Shown: piece by piece, positions 9,099 through 18,924 of the stretch
Numbering within the stretch: position 1 is the stretch's first letter
Layout: the number at the start of each line of letters is the position of its first letter
Source: Candidatus Gastranaerophilales bacterium
GTDB lineage: Bacteria; Cyanobacteriota; Vampirovibrionia; Gastranaerophilales; Gastranaerophilaceae
Assembly (NCBI GenBank): GCA_944325525.1
Contig: CALVAK010000015.1
Span: 1 to 58,534 of the forward strand
DNA: 58,534 bases
Direction of reading: 5' to 3'
The notes under the pieces: model-generated
What the model saw: only the letters and a program-made list of their open reading frames with translations
Database searches by the model: none
Told to the model about the DNA's origin: nothing
Position numbers and translations under genes: made by a program

Positions 9099-9541
9099 AA
9101 TAATGGAGCATTAATAATAAACGTAACCGGACCGTTATTTAATAGGTCTATATCCATATGAGCAGCAAATATTCCTGTTTTTACATGTATATTCTGTTCT
9201 CTCACTTTTGATATAAAATATTCATACATATCTTTTGCTTCATCAGGTTTCATTGCATTATCAAAGCCTGGACGTGTACCTTTTTTCACATCAGCACATA
9301 AAGTAAATTGCGATACAATTAGCATTTCACCATTAATATCTTTAATTGATAAATTCATTTTTCCGTTTTCATCCGGAAAACATCTCAAACACGATACTTT
9401 ATTTGCAAGCCAATCTGCCTGTTGTTTGGTATCTCCCTTTTCAGCACCGAATAATACCAAATATCCTGAGTCTATCGAACTGAACAACTCTCCTTCAATA
9501 GTAACAGATGCTTTTTTTACCCTTTGCACTACTAGTTTCAT
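9095..9541 (-). CDS. dtd: D-aminoacyl-tRNA deacylase
   Basis: Removes D-amino acids (and glycine from tRNA-Ala) from charged tRNAs. The dimeric active-site signatures are both present: SQFTLCAD in the middle and NGPVTF (the Gly-x-Pro-type cross-subunit motif region) near the C terminus. It begins MKLVVQRVKKASV, as the family does, and 148 residues is the standard length. It lies two bases after ridA, grouping two metabolite/aminoacyl quality-control functions downstream of gyrA. Confidence 0.97.
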   Translation of the reverse strand: MKLVVQRVKKASVTIEGELFSSIDSGYLVLFGAEKGDTKQQADWLANKVSCLRCFPDENGKMNLSIKDINGEMLIVSQFTLCADVKKGTRPGFDNAMKPDEAKDMYEYFISKVREQNIHVKTGIFAAHMDIDLLNNGPVTFIINAPLL

Positions 9542-9543
9542 TA

Positions 9544-9918
9544 CTATTTAACCGCAATTACTTCAATTTCCGCTAAAGCACCTTTCGGAAGTTCTTTTGC
9601 CGCAACACAAGAACGTGCAGGTTTTGATATAAATGCTTTTTCATATATATTATTAAACACTGAAAAATCTTTCATATCAGCTAAAAAGCAAGTGGTTTTT
9701 ACAACATCAGAAAAATCAAACCCGGCAGCTTCAAGAAGCCCTTTTATGTTTTTAAGAATTTGCTCCGTCTGTACTTCAATATTTCCGTTAACGAACTCAT
9801 TTGTTTCGGGGTTTATAGCAATTTGTCCCGAACAATATAAAGTATTTCCGCACAAATATGCCTGTGAATACGGACCTATTGCCTGTGGAGCCTTATTCGT
9901 GGATACTATTTTATTCAT
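9544..9918 (-). CDS. ridA: RidA family reactive enamine/imine deaminase
   Basis: Hydrolyses enamines and imines made by PLP enzymes to ketoacids. Family signatures: [11 protein letters not shown] near the N terminus, the conserved Arg in PARSCVAA, and [13 protein letters not shown] at the end. The in-frame TTG at 9924 is less likely than the ATG at 9918, which has GGAG nine bases upstream inside the gyrA 3' end. The start overlaps gyrA by eight bases. Confidence 0.95.
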   Translation of the reverse strand: MNKIVSTNKAPQAIGPYSQAYLCGNTLYCSGQIAINPETNEFVNGNIEVQTEQILKNIKGLLEAAGFDFSDVVKTTCFLADMKDFSVFNNIYEKAFISKPARSCVAAKELPKGALAEIEVIAVK

Positions 9919-12454
9919 TATCAATATCTCCGAGTTTATTTTGTATTGCCTCTTCTACATTTTCATTCATTGTATCTTCATCATAAGAATTTTTTGTTTC
10001 AGTTACAACTATCTTATTTACAGCCATGACCGAATCATTTTCCATAAGATTTTGAATTTTTACACCCGTAGCCGGTCTGCCCTGTCTTGATACGTCGCTT
10101 GCCTTAATTCTTGATACAATTCCGTTCTGGGTTACAACCATAATTTCATCATTTTCTTCAACAACTGTTAATGCGACAAGTCGTGAAGAAGCTGATTTAA
10201 ATTTAGTTGCTATTAAACCAATACCGCCTCTATTTTGAGGTCTGAATTCAGACATCTTTGATCTTTTTCCGAATCCGTCAGAAGTTACAACCAATAAGTC
10301 TGCATCAAAGTTCTTAGGAATTATATCACATCCGATTATTGTATCTGCAGCTCTTAATTTCATTGAATTTACACCTCTTGCACTTCTGCCTAAAGGTCTT
10401 AAATCTTCAATTGCAAACCTTATTGCCATACCACAGCTTGTCGCAATAAATACTTCATCAGTATTATTTGCCTGTTTTACCCAGTTTAAAGTATCTCCCT
10501 CTTCAAGTCCTATTGCAATAATTCCGGTTTTTCTAATATTTGCAAAATTATCAAGCCCTATTCTCTTTATATATCCTTTTTTAGTCAACATAATAAGGTT
10601 TGAATTCGGGTCGAAATTTGATACAGGGACAACCGCTGTTATCTGCTCATCCTGTTCAAGAGGAAGAACATTTATTATAGGAAGCCCTTTTGCCTGTCTT
10701 GAGCCTTCAGGGAAATCATAGACATTGAGGCTATATACAGTTCCCTTGCTTGAGAAAAATAATACTTTATCATGCATCATTGCAGTAAAGAAATGTCCGA
10801 CATCGTCATCTTCTTTTGTTTTTATTCCACCTTTTCCTCTTGTAGCTCTATTTTGTCTTTCAAATACATCAAGAGAAATACGTTTTATATATCCTTGGCG
10901 TGTAATAAATACAGCCATTGGAACATTAGGAGTTAAATCTTCAATTGTCATTTCATCGGCTTCGGGCAGAATTTGTGTTTTTCTGTCATCGCCGTATTTT
11001 TCTTTATCTTCAAGCAGCTCTTTTTTAATCAAAGCAAGTACTTTATTTCTGTCTGCAAGAAGTTCTTCATATTCCTGGATTTTTCGTTTTAGTTCTTCAT
11101 ATTCAGCTTTAATCTTGTCTTGTTCAAGACCTGTTAAACGTCTCAATTGCATTTCTAATATAGCATTTGCCTGATCAACATCCAAGCCGAATTTAGACAT
11201 TAAACCGATTCTTGCATCTTCAGCAGTTTTAGATTTTTTAATTAATTCTATTACATCATCCAAACTTGCAAGAGCAACTAACAAACCTTCTAAAATATGA
11301 GCACGCATTTTTGCTTTTTTAAGGAAAAACAGCGTTCTTCTTGTAATAATTTCAACTCTATGCTCGATAAATTCATTAAGAACTTCAAGTAAATTCATCA
11401 ATCTCGGTTGCTGCCCGACAAGAGCAAGCATATTTACACCAAATGTAGCCGTTAACTGCGTATACTTATACAAATTATTTCTTACAACGTCAGGTTTAGC
11501 GTCCCGTTTAAGTTCTATCACAATACGCATACCGTCTCTGTCAGACTCATCACGTATATCTGAAATACCATCTATTTTCTTATCTCTTACCAGTTCCGCA
11601 ATTTTTGTTATAAGTACAGCTTTATTTACCTGATACGGTATTTCTGTAACAACAATAGCTGTTCTTGATTGCCTACCGCCGCCTGCTGCTATCTCTTCAA
11701 ATGTTGAAATAGCAGACATTTTTATAGAACCTCTTCCCGTGGAATATGCTTTCTTTATTTCGGAAACTCCGATTATACTAGCACCTGTCGGAAAGTCAGG
11801 ACCTTTTATATGCTGCATTAATTCATCAATTGTAAGATTAGGATTGTCTATTAAAGCAATAGTTCCGTCAACAACCTCACACAAATTATGAGGAGGAACA
11901 TTTGTAGCCATACCGACGGCAATACCTGATACTCCGTTTAATAACAACATAGGGAGTCTGACAGGAAGGACAGAAGGTTCAACAAGAGAACCGTCAAAGT
12001 TAGGTACAAAATCAACTGTTTCACAATCAATATCAGCTAGCATTGATGTTGTGATTTTATGCATTCTCGCTTCTGTATACCTCATTGCGGCAGCACTGTC
12101 ACCATCGACCGAACCAAAGTTACCATGCCCGTCAACCGTCAAATATCTGGTAGAAAAATCCTGAGCCATTCTTACTAAAGACTCATACACGGCAGTATCT
12201 CCGTGAGGATGATATTTACCTAAAACTTCACCGACTATTCTCGCACATTTCTTAAACGGCTTATCAGGAGTCATCCCAAGTTCATTCATAGCAAACAAAA
12301 TACGCCTGTGAACCGGTTTTAACCCGTCACGAACATCAGGTAAAGCTCTTCCTATAATTACAGACATTGCATAATCTATATAACACTGTCTCATCTGATC
12401 ACGTATATTAACAGGAACAATCTTTCCGTCTTCAAAAAAATTCTTTTGACTCAA
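9911..12454 (-). CDS. gyrA: DNA gyrase subunit A
   Basis: Breaks and rejoins DNA for negative supercoiling, together with GyrB (not in this window). Seen: the catalytic Tyr at residue 126 in [10 protein letters not shown], the winged-helix segment with [10 protein letters not shown], and a C-terminal beta-pinwheel whose GyrA-box region reads RATRGKGG followed by KEDD, as in cyanobacterial GyrA. Position 87 (E. coli Ser83) is Thr and position 91 (E. coli Asp87) is Glu. The start is TTG, with AGGGG upstream and the expected MSQ... N terminus. 847 residues is normal. It is first in a run with ridA, dtd and the DUF2142 gene. Confidence 0.97.
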   Translation of the reverse strand: MSQKNFFEDGKIVPVNIRDQMRQCYIDYAMSVIIGRALPDVRDGLKPVHRRILFAMNELGMTPDKPFKKCARIVGEVLGKYHPHGDTAVYESLVRMAQDFSTRYLTVDGHGNFGSVDGDSAAAMRYTEARMHKITTSMLADIDCETVDFVPNFDGSLVEPSVLPVRLPMLLLNGVSGIAVGMATNVPPHNLCEVVDGTIALIDNPNLTIDELMQHIKGPDFPTGASIIGVSEIKKAYSTGRGSIKMSAISTFEEIAAGGGRQSRTAIVVTEIPYQVNKAVLITKIAELVRDKKIDGISDIRDESDRDGMRIVIELKRDAKPDVVRNNLYKYTQLTATFGVNMLALVGQQPRLMNLLEVLNEFIEHRVEIITRRTLFFLKKAKMRAHILEGLLVALASLDDVIELIKKSKTAEDARIGLMSKFGLDVDQANAILEMQLRRLTGLEQDKIKAEYEELKRKIQEYEELLADRNKVLALIKKELLEDKEKYGDDRKTQILPEADEMTIEDLTPNVPMAVFITRQGYIKRISLDVFERQNRATRGKGGIKTKEDDDVGHFFTAMMHDKVLFFSSKGTVYSLNVYDFPEGSRQAKGLPIINVLPLEQDEQITAVVPVSNFDPNSNLIMLTKKGYIKRIGLDNFANIRKTGIIAIGLEEGDTLNWVKQANNTDEVFIATSCGMAIRFAIEDLRPLGRSARGVNSMKLRAADTIIGCDIIPKNFDADLLVVTSDGFGKRSKMSEFRPQNRGGIGLIATKFKSASSRLVALTVVEENDEIMVVTQNGIVSRIKASDVSRQGRPATGVKIQNLMENDSVMAVNKIVVTETKNSYDEDTMNENVEEAIQNKLGDIDNE

Positions 12455-12518
12455 ATCTTCTACCCCTTTATAAAATTATTTTTAATATCTCTCATGCAAA
12501 ATCTCTTCATGTACTTAT

Positions 12519-12546
12519 ATTGTAACACAAACAAGGTTTTGGGCAA
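12519..12546 (-). promoter_or_regulatory. Likely gyrA promoter
   Basis: On the minus strand TTGCCC, a 16-base spacer and TACAAT, with a predicted start near 12512 and a leader of about 58 bases to the TTG start of gyrA. Inference from consensus only. Confidence 0.5.
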
Positions 12547-12582
12547 ATTTATTAATATTATTATGTACGAAAAAAAATTATT

Positions 12583-14109
12583 TTATAAACACTCAAATCC
12601 CATAAGTAGCACTAAGCCGACAGGCGGACAGACAATGGCAATCGGAATCAGTGCAATACTCATAATATAGAACAGTGTTTTTTCACTAATCTTATATATT
12701 CTATGCCAGATTTTTTTTATTTTATTGTTACTTTTTTCTTGTTGATTCTTCTTCTCTATTTGATAAATTATTTTGTTCAAATCATCATTTTGCATATAAT
12801 TAAGCTGATTAAAAGGAAGTATTATTTTATTATTTATGTCTATAACTCCATAATAGTTATCTTTTTTGCACATAAATATGTTTTCATCTTTTGTTTTGCC
12901 TTTATATTTTATAATGAGTTGTTTTGCCTCTAAATCAGTTATATTTTCAATAACTTCCTCTATATTACTTCCGCAAGGATAAATCGCATCATAAATAAAA
13001 GGAATTCTTTCAAGTCCGTTTTTATCTATCACACCCCATTTATTATCTTTTTTTACTATTATCTTATTAATATCCTGAAAAGATATATTTAAACCTGTAA
13101 TCTGATTTATTACAGAACTTTTATCGAATATAAATACATCTTGATATTTATTTTCAATTTTATAATTGTGATTTCCCTCAAATACATAAATATATTTATT
13201 CATTAACATTATTGCATCTTCAGGATAATTACAAAAATCAAACGATGTTTTTGCTTTTATATGTTCATATAATTTTTTTAGCCGGGAAATATTTAAAACA
13301 TAATTTTGCAGAGGTTCTTCTATTGCTTTTATATTTTTATATTTCTGTGACTTTTTATTATGAATATAAAATTCATTATCTCGTATAAAAAGTGAATTTT
13401 CTTCAAAAGAAATATTATTGTATCTAACAGTTATTTTACCGTTTTCAGTTTTTATATTTTCATTAATAACTGCAGGAATAATGATTTGTTTTGCCCGAAT
13501 GCTGATAAAACCGATTTTAGAATCATTAATAATAAGTTTTTGTTCTATACCTTTCTTATTTACAAAAACAGATGTGTCAGGTGCAAAAGATATATTCAGC
13601 ATTCTTGCAGCAATTGAATTTTGGTCCGGAACAATAACTTTATATTCTGGACTTATAATATGTAATATTTTATCCTCAACTATAATAAATCCCTGGTTTT
13701 CATCTTTTTCATATATTATAATTCCATTTTTTGGATAATTTTTGAATTTTATATCTTGAAATCCGTTATTTAAAGTATAATATTTTTCAACTAAATCTTC
13801 GAAAGAGCCGTCAACACTATATATTGAGATTAAAAGCGGATATTTTTTATAAGCAGATATATATGTTTTATTTTTATATTTGAATTTTTTTATTTTGTCA
13901 TAAGTTTTCGGGAGTATTACTTTGTTTGTGCCTTTTTCAATAAGTCCTTTTCCTTTATATCGGCTGATAATTTGAAGATTGGTCCCTTTTATATCTTTAT
14001 ATTTAAAAGAACCGGAACCTGTTTTTGAAAAAACAATTGAAGAAGTGCTGAATAAAATAATTAAAAATAAAATGAGAAATAAGCAGAATTTTTTTATATT
14101 AACTTTCAT
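12583..14109 (-). CDS. WG-repeat protein, exported or membrane-anchored
   Basis: 508 residues. The N terminus is a signal peptide or anchor (hydrophobic residues about 8-29). The middle has several degenerate WG-type repeats; the clearest are KWGVIDKNGLERIPF and YYGVIDINNKIILPF near the C-terminal third, each the usual x-x-G-[VF]-I-D-x-x-x-x-I-I-P pattern of beta-hairpin WG (KWG) repeats. A last hydrophobic segment (about 25 residues) suggests a C-terminal anchor. WG repeats are presumed binding modules; the ligand is unknown. It is divergent from uppS. Confidence 0.75.
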   Translation of the reverse strand: MKVNIKKFCLFLILFLIILFSTSSIVFSKTGSGSFKYKDIKGTNLQIISRYKGKGLIEKGTNKVILPKTYDKIKKFKYKNKTYISAYKKYPLLISIYSVDGSFEDLVEKYYTLNNGFQDIKFKNYPKNGIIIYEKDENQGFIIVEDKILHIISPEYKVIVPDQNSIAARMLNISFAPDTSVFVNKKGIEQKLIINDSKIGFISIRAKQIIIPAVINENIKTENGKITVRYNNISFEENSLFIRDNEFYIHNKKSQKYKNIKAIEEPLQNYVLNISRLKKLYEHIKAKTSFDFCNYPEDAIMLMNKYIYVFEGNHNYKIENKYQDVFIFDKSSVINQITGLNISFQDINKIIVKKDNKWGVIDKNGLERIPFIYDAIYPCGSNIEEVIENITDLEAKQLIIKYKGKTKDENIFMCKKDNYYGVIDINNKIILPFNQLNYMQNDDLNKIIYQIEKKNQQEKSNNKIKKIWHRIYKISEKTLFYIMSIALIPIAIVCPPVGLVLLMGFECL

Positions 14110-14169
14110 TTATTTGTTTTCTAAGCTATTTTAAATAATAGTTATTATAACAAATTAGTACTAAATTGT

Positions 14170-14195
14170 AAAAAATAAGCTTTTTCTTATTTTTT
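14170..14195. promoter_or_regulatory. Perfect inverted repeat between the WG-repeat gene and uppS
   Basis: AAAAATAAG and CTTATTTTT flank a 5-base CTTTT loop, ahead of the uppS start. It resembles a terminator but lies between divergent genes. TATAAT follows immediately at about 14200, so it could overlap the uppS promoter. Role unknown. Confidence 0.4.
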
Positions 14196-14223
14196 ATTCT
14201 ATAATTATGAAAAAGAGAGTAAA

Positions 14224-14961
14224 ATGATTCAGACACTTAATAACAGCATTAAAGATATAGTATTGCAGACAAACCTAAAACACATAGCAATAATTATGGA
14301 TGGAAATAGAAGGTGGGCTAAAAGCAGGCTTCTTCCTTCCGCTGCAGGTCATAAAAAAGGGGTTGAAGCATTAAGAGCTACCCTGAAAGCCTGTGCAAAA
14401 TTTAATATTAAATATCTCACTGTTTATGCCTTTTCAACAGAAAATTGGAACAGACCTAAAGAAGAAGTGGATTTTCTGATGTCGCTTCTTGCAAAAACAA
14501 TAGCTTCAGAAGTTCCTGAATTTATTGACAATGATATCAGATTAAGATTTATAGGTGATAGAACCTCTCTTAGCAAAGATTTAATTAAAGTTTTAGAATA
14601 CGGCGAAAACGAAACAAAGGACTGCAAAACTCTATATCTTCAAATTGCTTTTAACTATGGAGCAAGAATGGAACTTACAAATGCAGTTAAAAATATCAGC
14701 AAAAAAGTATTAAACGGTGAGTTAAATATAAATGATATAACAGAAGCAACTATATCAGAAAATCTTTATACACACGATATCCCTGATCCTGACTTATTAA
14801 TAAGAACAGGAGGAGAAAAAAGAATCAGCAACTATTTACTCTGGCAGTCAGCTTATTCTGAAATTTATGTCACAGATGTCTTCTGGCCTGATTTTGATGA
14901 AGCCGAACTTGCAAAAGCAATTACTGATTTTCAGCTGCGAAACAGAAGATTCGGAAAATAG
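14224..14961 (+). CDS. uppS: Isoprenyl transferase (undecaprenyl diphosphate synthase)
   Basis: Cis-prenyltransferase that extends farnesyl diphosphate with isopentenyl diphosphate to make the C55 lipid carrier for peptidoglycan and surface glycans. Seen: the diphosphate-binding HIAIIMDGNRRWAKSR, the central YAFSTENWNRP, and the C-terminal LLIRTGGEKRISNYLLWQ and YSEIYV. 245 residues fits. GAGAG precedes the ATG. rdgB begins three bases after the stop, so the two are co-transcribed. Confidence 0.97.
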   Translation: MIQTLNNSIKDIVLQTNLKHIAIIMDGNRRWAKSRLLPSAAGHKKGVEALRATLKACAKFNIKYLTVYAFSTENWNRPKEEVDFLMSLLAKTIASEVPEFIDNDIRLRFIGDRTSLSKDLIKVLEYGENETKDCKTLYLQIAFNYGARMELTNAVKNISKKVLNGELNINDITEATISENLYTHDIPDPDLLIRTGGEKRISNYLLWQSAYSEIYVTDVFWPDFDEAELAKAITDFQLRNRRFGK

Positions 14962-14964
14962 AAA

Positions 14965-15549
14965 ATGATAAAAATTATTCTTGCAACATCAAACCATCAT
15001 AAACTTGAGGAAATAAATGAAATAAACAAAAATCCCAATATAATTTTTGATGTAATCAACGGAAATTTTAACCCTGATGAAACAGGAAAAACATTCAAAG
15101 AAAATGCACTAATAAAAGCACAAGAAGCTGCAAAAATAATGAAAACATTCTGTCTTGCGGATGATTCAGGTTTATGTGTAGATGCTCTTGAAGGACAACC
15201 CGGAATATATTCAGCAAGATACGCTGCCACTCAGAAAGAAAAAATAGAAAAAATTTTAAATGAATTAAAAAGCGTACCCTATGACTATAGAACTGCTCAT
15301 TTTACATGTTCTATGGCACTTGTGGATAAAAACGGCAATCCCGTTCATTTTGAAGAAGGAAAAGTTTTCGGGTATATTGATGACACTCCAAAAGGTTCAA
15401 ACGGATTCGGATATGATCCTATATTCTTTTTACCAGAATACAACCAAACAATAGCCCAACTGCCTGTAAATATAAAAAATAATATATCACACAGAGCAAA
15501 TGCTTTAAAACCAATGCTAAAGTGGATTGAAGAAAATATACTAAATTAG
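14965..15549 (+). CDS. rdgB: XTP/dITP diphosphatase (Ham1/RdgB)
   Basis: Hydrolyses dITP, XTP and related non-canonical purine nucleotides to monophosphates, keeping them out of DNA and RNA. Family motifs: ATSNHHKLEEI at the start, LADDSGLCVDAL with the catalytic acidic pair, GIYSARYA, and GFGYDPIF plus SHRANAL at the C terminus. 194 residues is typical. It is three bases downstream of uppS. Confidence 0.97.
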   Translation: MIKIILATSNHHKLEEINEINKNPNIIFDVINGNFNPDETGKTFKENALIKAQEAAKIMKTFCLADDSGLCVDALEGQPGIYSARYAATQKEKIEKILNELKSVPYDYRTAHFTCSMALVDKNGNPVHFEEGKVFGYIDDTPKGSNGFGYDPIFFLPEYNQTIAQLPVNIKNNISHRANALKPMLKWIEENILN

Positions 15550-15567
15550 TCGTTCTGTATAAAATCC

Positions 15568-15598
15568 TTGACTGATAGCCGCTCTTAAGTCTTATAAT
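15568..15598 (+). promoter_or_regulatory. Alcohol dehydrogenase promoter with 19-base spacer
   Basis: TTGACT (15568-15573) and TATAAT (15593-15598) are near-consensus but 19 bases apart, longer than the optimal 17. This spacing is typical of promoters activated by MerR-family regulators. A weak dyad GACT / AGTC lies across the spacer. The link to a MerR protein is inference. Confidence 0.55.
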
Positions 15599-15625
15599 AA
15601 TTATTAAAAGAAAGGAGTGTACTTT

Positions 15626-16792
15626 ATGCAGTACGATTTTATATTTCACAATCCGACCAAAATATATTTCGGAGAAAATGCACTTGATAATTTAAAAGAA
15701 GAACTCAAAAAATACGGAAAAACTGTTATGCTAGCTTATGGTAAAGGTGCAATAAAAAAAATAGGTTTATATGATGAATTAATGAAAATATTCAAAGAGG
15801 CAAACAAAACCGTAATAGAGTTTTCAGGAATTATGCCTAATCCGACAGCAGCAAAAGTAAAAGAAGGAATCAAGCTTGTAAGAGAAAATAATGTTGATTT
15901 TATTCTTGCTGTAGGCGGTGGTTCTACAATGGATTGCACAAAAGCAGTATCAATGGGCAGTGCTAATAATGTCGACTTTTGGGAACATTTTTATATGAAT
16001 TATAATATTCCCGAAAAGAAAATACCATTCGGAACAATTGTTACAATGGTCGGAACAGGATCAGAAATGAACGGCGGCTCTGTTATTACCAATGAAGATG
16101 TAAAAATTAAAACAGGTGTTGTATATCCTAATATGATGCCTGATTTCTCAATTTTAAATCCGAAATATACATATTCACTTTCAAAATTTCAAATGGTAAG
16201 CGGTATATGTGATATGATGAGCCATATAATGGAACAATATTTCTCTCAAACAGATGAAGATAATGTTTCCGACGATTTATCAGAAGCTTTAATGAAAAAC
16301 ATTATAAGAAATGCTTATATTTGTGTTAAAAACCCTCAGGATTATAATGCCAGAGGGAATATTATGTGGGATGCAACTCTTGCATTAAATACGCTTATTG
16401 CATGTTCTAAAAAAGGAGACTGGGAAGTTCACAATATTGAACATCAAATCAGTGCATATTATGATGTAACCCATGGAATGGGACTTGCAGCAATTTCACC
16501 AAGCTATTACAGACATATTATGGATTACGGTTTGTCTAAATTTAAAAGATTTGCAATCAATGTATTTAACGTTAATCCTGAAAATAAAACAGATAAAGAA
16601 ATTGCTCTTGAAGGGATAGATAAACTTGAAGAGTTTTTCAAAAATATCGGTGCAACGACAAAATTAAGAGAATTAAACGTTACAAACGCTGAGGAGTTAG
16701 ATAAAATTGCAGAAACTTGTTATTTTTCACAAGGAGCATATAAAGTTCTTAATGCAGACGATATTAAAACAATTTTCAGAAATGCAATTTAA
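15626..16792 (+). CDS. Iron-containing alcohol dehydrogenase (butanol dehydrogenase / YqhD type)
   Basis: Group III alcohol dehydrogenase, probably reducing aldehydes with NAD(P)H. Seen: the dinucleotide motif VGGGSTMDCTKA in the N-terminal domain, and the metal ligands in GICDMMSHIMEQ (Asp, His) and EHQISAYYDVTHGMGLA (His, His). 388 residues is normal. An upstream GTG (15617) is in frame, but AAAGGAG sits eight bases before the ATG at 15626. It has its own promoter and a strong terminator, so it is a single-gene unit, probably for fermentative redox balance or aldehyde detoxification. The substrate cannot be read from sequence. Confidence 0.93.
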   Translation: MQYDFIFHNPTKIYFGENALDNLKEELKKYGKTVMLAYGKGAIKKIGLYDELMKIFKEANKTVIEFSGIMPNPTAAKVKEGIKLVRENNVDFILAVGGGSTMDCTKAVSMGSANNVDFWEHFYMNYNIPEKKIPFGTIVTMVGTGSEMNGGSVITNEDVKIKTGVVYPNMMPDFSILNPKYTYSLSKFQMVSGICDMMSHIMEQYFSQTDEDNVSDDLSEALMKNIIRNAYICVKNPQDYNARGNIMWDATLALNTLIACSKKGDWEVHNIEHQISAYYDVTHGMGLAAISPSYYRHIMDYGLSKFKRFAINVFNVNPENKTDKEIALEGIDKLEEFFKNIGATTKLRELNVTNAEELDKIAETCYFSQGAYKVLNADDIKTIFRNAI

Positions 16793-16825
16793 GTATAGTA
16801 TAATGTTGAAATGTTAATCATATAA

Positions 16826-16854
16826 AAAGACTCCGAAAAATCGGAGTCTTTTTT
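16826..16854. terminator. Bidirectional terminator, alcohol dehydrogenase / rpsI
   Basis: AAAGACTCCGA (16826-16836), loop AAAA, TCGGAGTCTTTTTT. An 11-bp perfect stem with T-runs on both strands between convergent genes; it also ends the ribosomal protein operon. Confidence 0.95.
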
Positions 16855-16864
16855 GAAATAAAAA

Positions 16865-17260
16865 TTAACGTTTTGAGAACTGGAATCTTTTTCTTGCTCT
16901 CTTACGACCGTATTTCTTACGTTCTTTAACACGTGCATCTCTGGTTAATAAACCTTCTGATTTTAATACGGATTTATACTCTTCATTATATTTTAATAAA
17001 GCTCTTGAAATACCGTGTTTAATAGCACCGGCTTGAGCAGAAACTCCGCCGCCTACTGTTTTTACTCTTACATCAAATTTTTCTTGATTATCAGTTAAAG
17101 CCAAAGGTCTGTAAACCATCATTTCCAGAGCAGCTCTGTTACCGAAGTATTCAGTAAAAGTTTTTCCGTTAACAAAAACTCTGCCTTTTCCTTTAACAAG
17201 TTTTACAACAGCAATAGCTGTTTTTCTTCTTCCGGTAGCCATAATTTCTTTATCTGCCAT
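16865..17260 (-). CDS. rpsI: 30S ribosomal protein S9
   Basis: Small-subunit head protein whose C-terminal tail reaches the P-site tRNA. The start ATGRRKTA-type segment (MATGRRKTAIAVVKLVKG) and the C-terminal Arg/Lys tail ending RKRFQFSKR are diagnostic; 131 residues. It is last in the operon and overlaps the rplM stop by one base (TAATG), the classical rplM-rpsI pair. Confidence 0.98.
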   Translation of the reverse strand: MADKEIMATGRRKTAIAVVKLVKGKGRVFVNGKTFTEYFGNRAALEMMVYRPLALTDNQEKFDVRVKTVGGGVSAQAGAIKHGISRALLKYNEEYKSVLKSEGLLTRDARVKERKKYGRKRARKRFQFSKR

Positions 17261-17700
17261 TAGTTAGCCTCCGTTTCTTTATATACAACAGGTTTTTGAG
17301 CAGCATGCGGATGTTCGCTTCCGGCATATACTTTTAACTTGTTGAACTGTTCCTGACCTAATGTGTTATGAGGTAACATACCTTTAACAGCTTTTTCTAT
17401 TGCAAGAGTAGCATCTTTTTCCATTAATTCTCTGAATGATGCAACCTTTAAGCCGCCGGGATAACCGGTATGATGATAATACTTCTTATCTGTTTCTTTC
17501 TTACCTGAAACACGTATCTTATCTGCGTTTATAATAATTACAAAATCACCAGTGTCTACATTTGGTGTATATTGCGGTTTGTGCTTTCCTCTCAAAAGGT
17601 CTGCGGCTAAAACAGCCAAACGGCCTAATATCATTCCGTCTGCATCTATTAAATACCACTTTCTTTCAACTTCAAGAGGTTTAGCTGAATATGTTTTCAT
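17260..17700 (-). CDS. rplM: 50S ribosomal protein L13
   Basis: Early-assembling large-subunit protein. It carries the typical [15 protein letters not shown] and the [10 protein letters not shown] and GMLPHN segments. An ATG at 17712 is also in frame, but the ATG at 17700 gives the expected MKTYSAKP N terminus and has GGAG six bases upstream, inside the truA 3' end. The start overlaps truA by 20 bases, implying coupled translation. Confidence 0.97.
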   Translation of the reverse strand: MKTYSAKPLEVERKWYLIDADGMILGRLAVLAADLLRGKHKPQYTPNVDTGDFVIIINADKIRVSGKKETDKKYYHHTGYPGGLKVASFRELMEKDATLAIEKAVKGMLPHNTLGQEQFNKLKVYAGSEHPHAAQKPVVYKETEAN

Positions 17701-18478
17701 AAGCTTCTCCATCTATTATATTATTGTAAATTACCTTTATTAATGTCAGCCCCTCCGGGCCTATGGTCGAACCTGCTTTTGTTTTATCCTTTGAATCTAG
17801 AATCTCTTTAAGTGTCTCGGGGGCTAAAGATTTTCTCTCTATCATAAGGAGAGTTCCGACGATCGATCTGATCATATTGTACAAAAACCTGTTAGCAATA
17901 AAGTCAATATAAACATAGTCTCCTTTTTTTAAAGCTTTTGCATAATACATATTACATACCTTAGAAGGATTTGTTGTTCTGACTTTTTTGAATGAAGTAA
18001 AATCGTGTTCACCCAGTATATAACTTAAAGCTTTATTCATTCTTTCTATATTTAAAGGATATCTTACTAACAAACAATTTGCATCCCACGCACTTCTTTG
18101 AGGTCTGTTGGCAATGGTATACCTGTAATACCTTGCCTTGGCACTCTTTTGTGCGTGGAATGTTCTCTCGACTTTTTTTAACTCTTTTATGCTTATCGTT
18201 TTAGGAAGAAGACCGTTAAGCGAGTTAATGAACATACTCGGGTTTAATTCAAGCTCGGTATCAAAGTGGACAGTCTGTCCTTTAGCGTGAACACCGGCAT
18301 CGGTTCTGCCTGAGAAAATTGTTTTGGTTTTTGTTTTTGTCAAAGTACTGATTGCTTTTTCCAGTTCATCCTGAATTGTAATAACAGGCTTATTACTGTT
18401 AGGCATATTTCCCGGCTGCTTCTGGCTGCCTGAGAATGATGTTCCGATATACTCTATTTCCAATAAGTATCTTTGCAT
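17681..18478 (-). CDS. truA: tRNA pseudouridine(38-40) synthase TruA
   Basis: Makes pseudouridine at positions 38-40 of the tRNA anticodon arm. The catalytic Asp is in [11 protein letters not shown], with YRYTI and [13 protein letters not shown] also present. It is somewhat longer at the N terminus than E. coli TruA, with [11 protein letters not shown] before the main fold. It lies between rplQ (one-base overlap) and rplM, the usual cyanobacterial and clostridial order. Confidence 0.97.
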   Translation of the reverse strand: MQRYLLEIEYIGTSFSGSQKQPGNMPNSNKPVITIQDELEKAISTLTKTKTKTIFSGRTDAGVHAKGQTVHFDTELELNPSMFINSLNGLLPKTISIKELKKVERTFHAQKSAKARYYRYTIANRPQRSAWDANCLLVRYPLNIERMNKALSYILGEHDFTSFKKVRTTNPSKVCNMYYAKALKKGDYVYIDFIANRFLYNMIRSIVGTLLMIERKSLAPETLKEILDSKDKTKAGSTIGPEGLTLIKVIYNNIIDGEAYENIFS

Positions 18479-18906
18479 TATACCAATTGAATTAAAGCCA
18501 TATCTGCGGCATCACCGCGTCTCGGCGGCAAGTGATATATTCTTGTATATCCGCCATTTCTATTTTCATATTGTTTGCCTATTTCAGAAAAAAGTTTTCT
18601 TAAAACAGTTTGAGGTATTAATTTTTTACCTTCCTGCATTTCAGAAAAAATTTCACCTGTTTCTTTATCGACAAACTTTGATGTTTCAACATCAAATATG
18701 TATTTAGCAGCTTGTCTTCTTGCATGTAAATCACCTCTTTTTGCAAGAGTAATTATTTCTTCAGCATACGGTTTTAAAGCCTTTGCTTTGGAAATAGTTG
18801 TCTTGATTTCGCCATGTAAGAACAGTTCCGTAGCCAGAGATCTTAATAAAGCTTTTCTCTGATCCTGCGGTCTGGACAATCTGTTTCTGTTGCATTGGTG
18901 TCTCAT
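18478..18906 (-). CDS. rplQ: 50S ribosomal protein L17
   Basis: Large-subunit protein near the peptide exit tunnel. It opens with MRHQCNRNRLSRP, like the family's MRHxxxxxKLxR, followed by the helical core ALLRSLATELFLHGEIKTT and the C-terminal GGYTRIYHLPPRRGDAADMA. 142 residues. It follows rpoA by 18 bases. Confidence 0.97.
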   Translation of the reverse strand: MRHQCNRNRLSRPQDQRKALLRSLATELFLHGEIKTTISKAKALKPYAEEIITLAKRGDLHARRQAAKYIFDVETSKFVDKETGEIFSEMQEGKKLIPQTVLRKLFSEIGKQYENRNGGYTRIYHLPPRRGDAADMALIQLV

Positions 18907-18924
18907 TTTATTTGTCCTTTTATA

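Noticed and set aside
10725..11174. Plus-strand frame antisense to gyrA
   Set aside because: Lies wholly inside the gyrA coding region in a shadow frame and has no family features.
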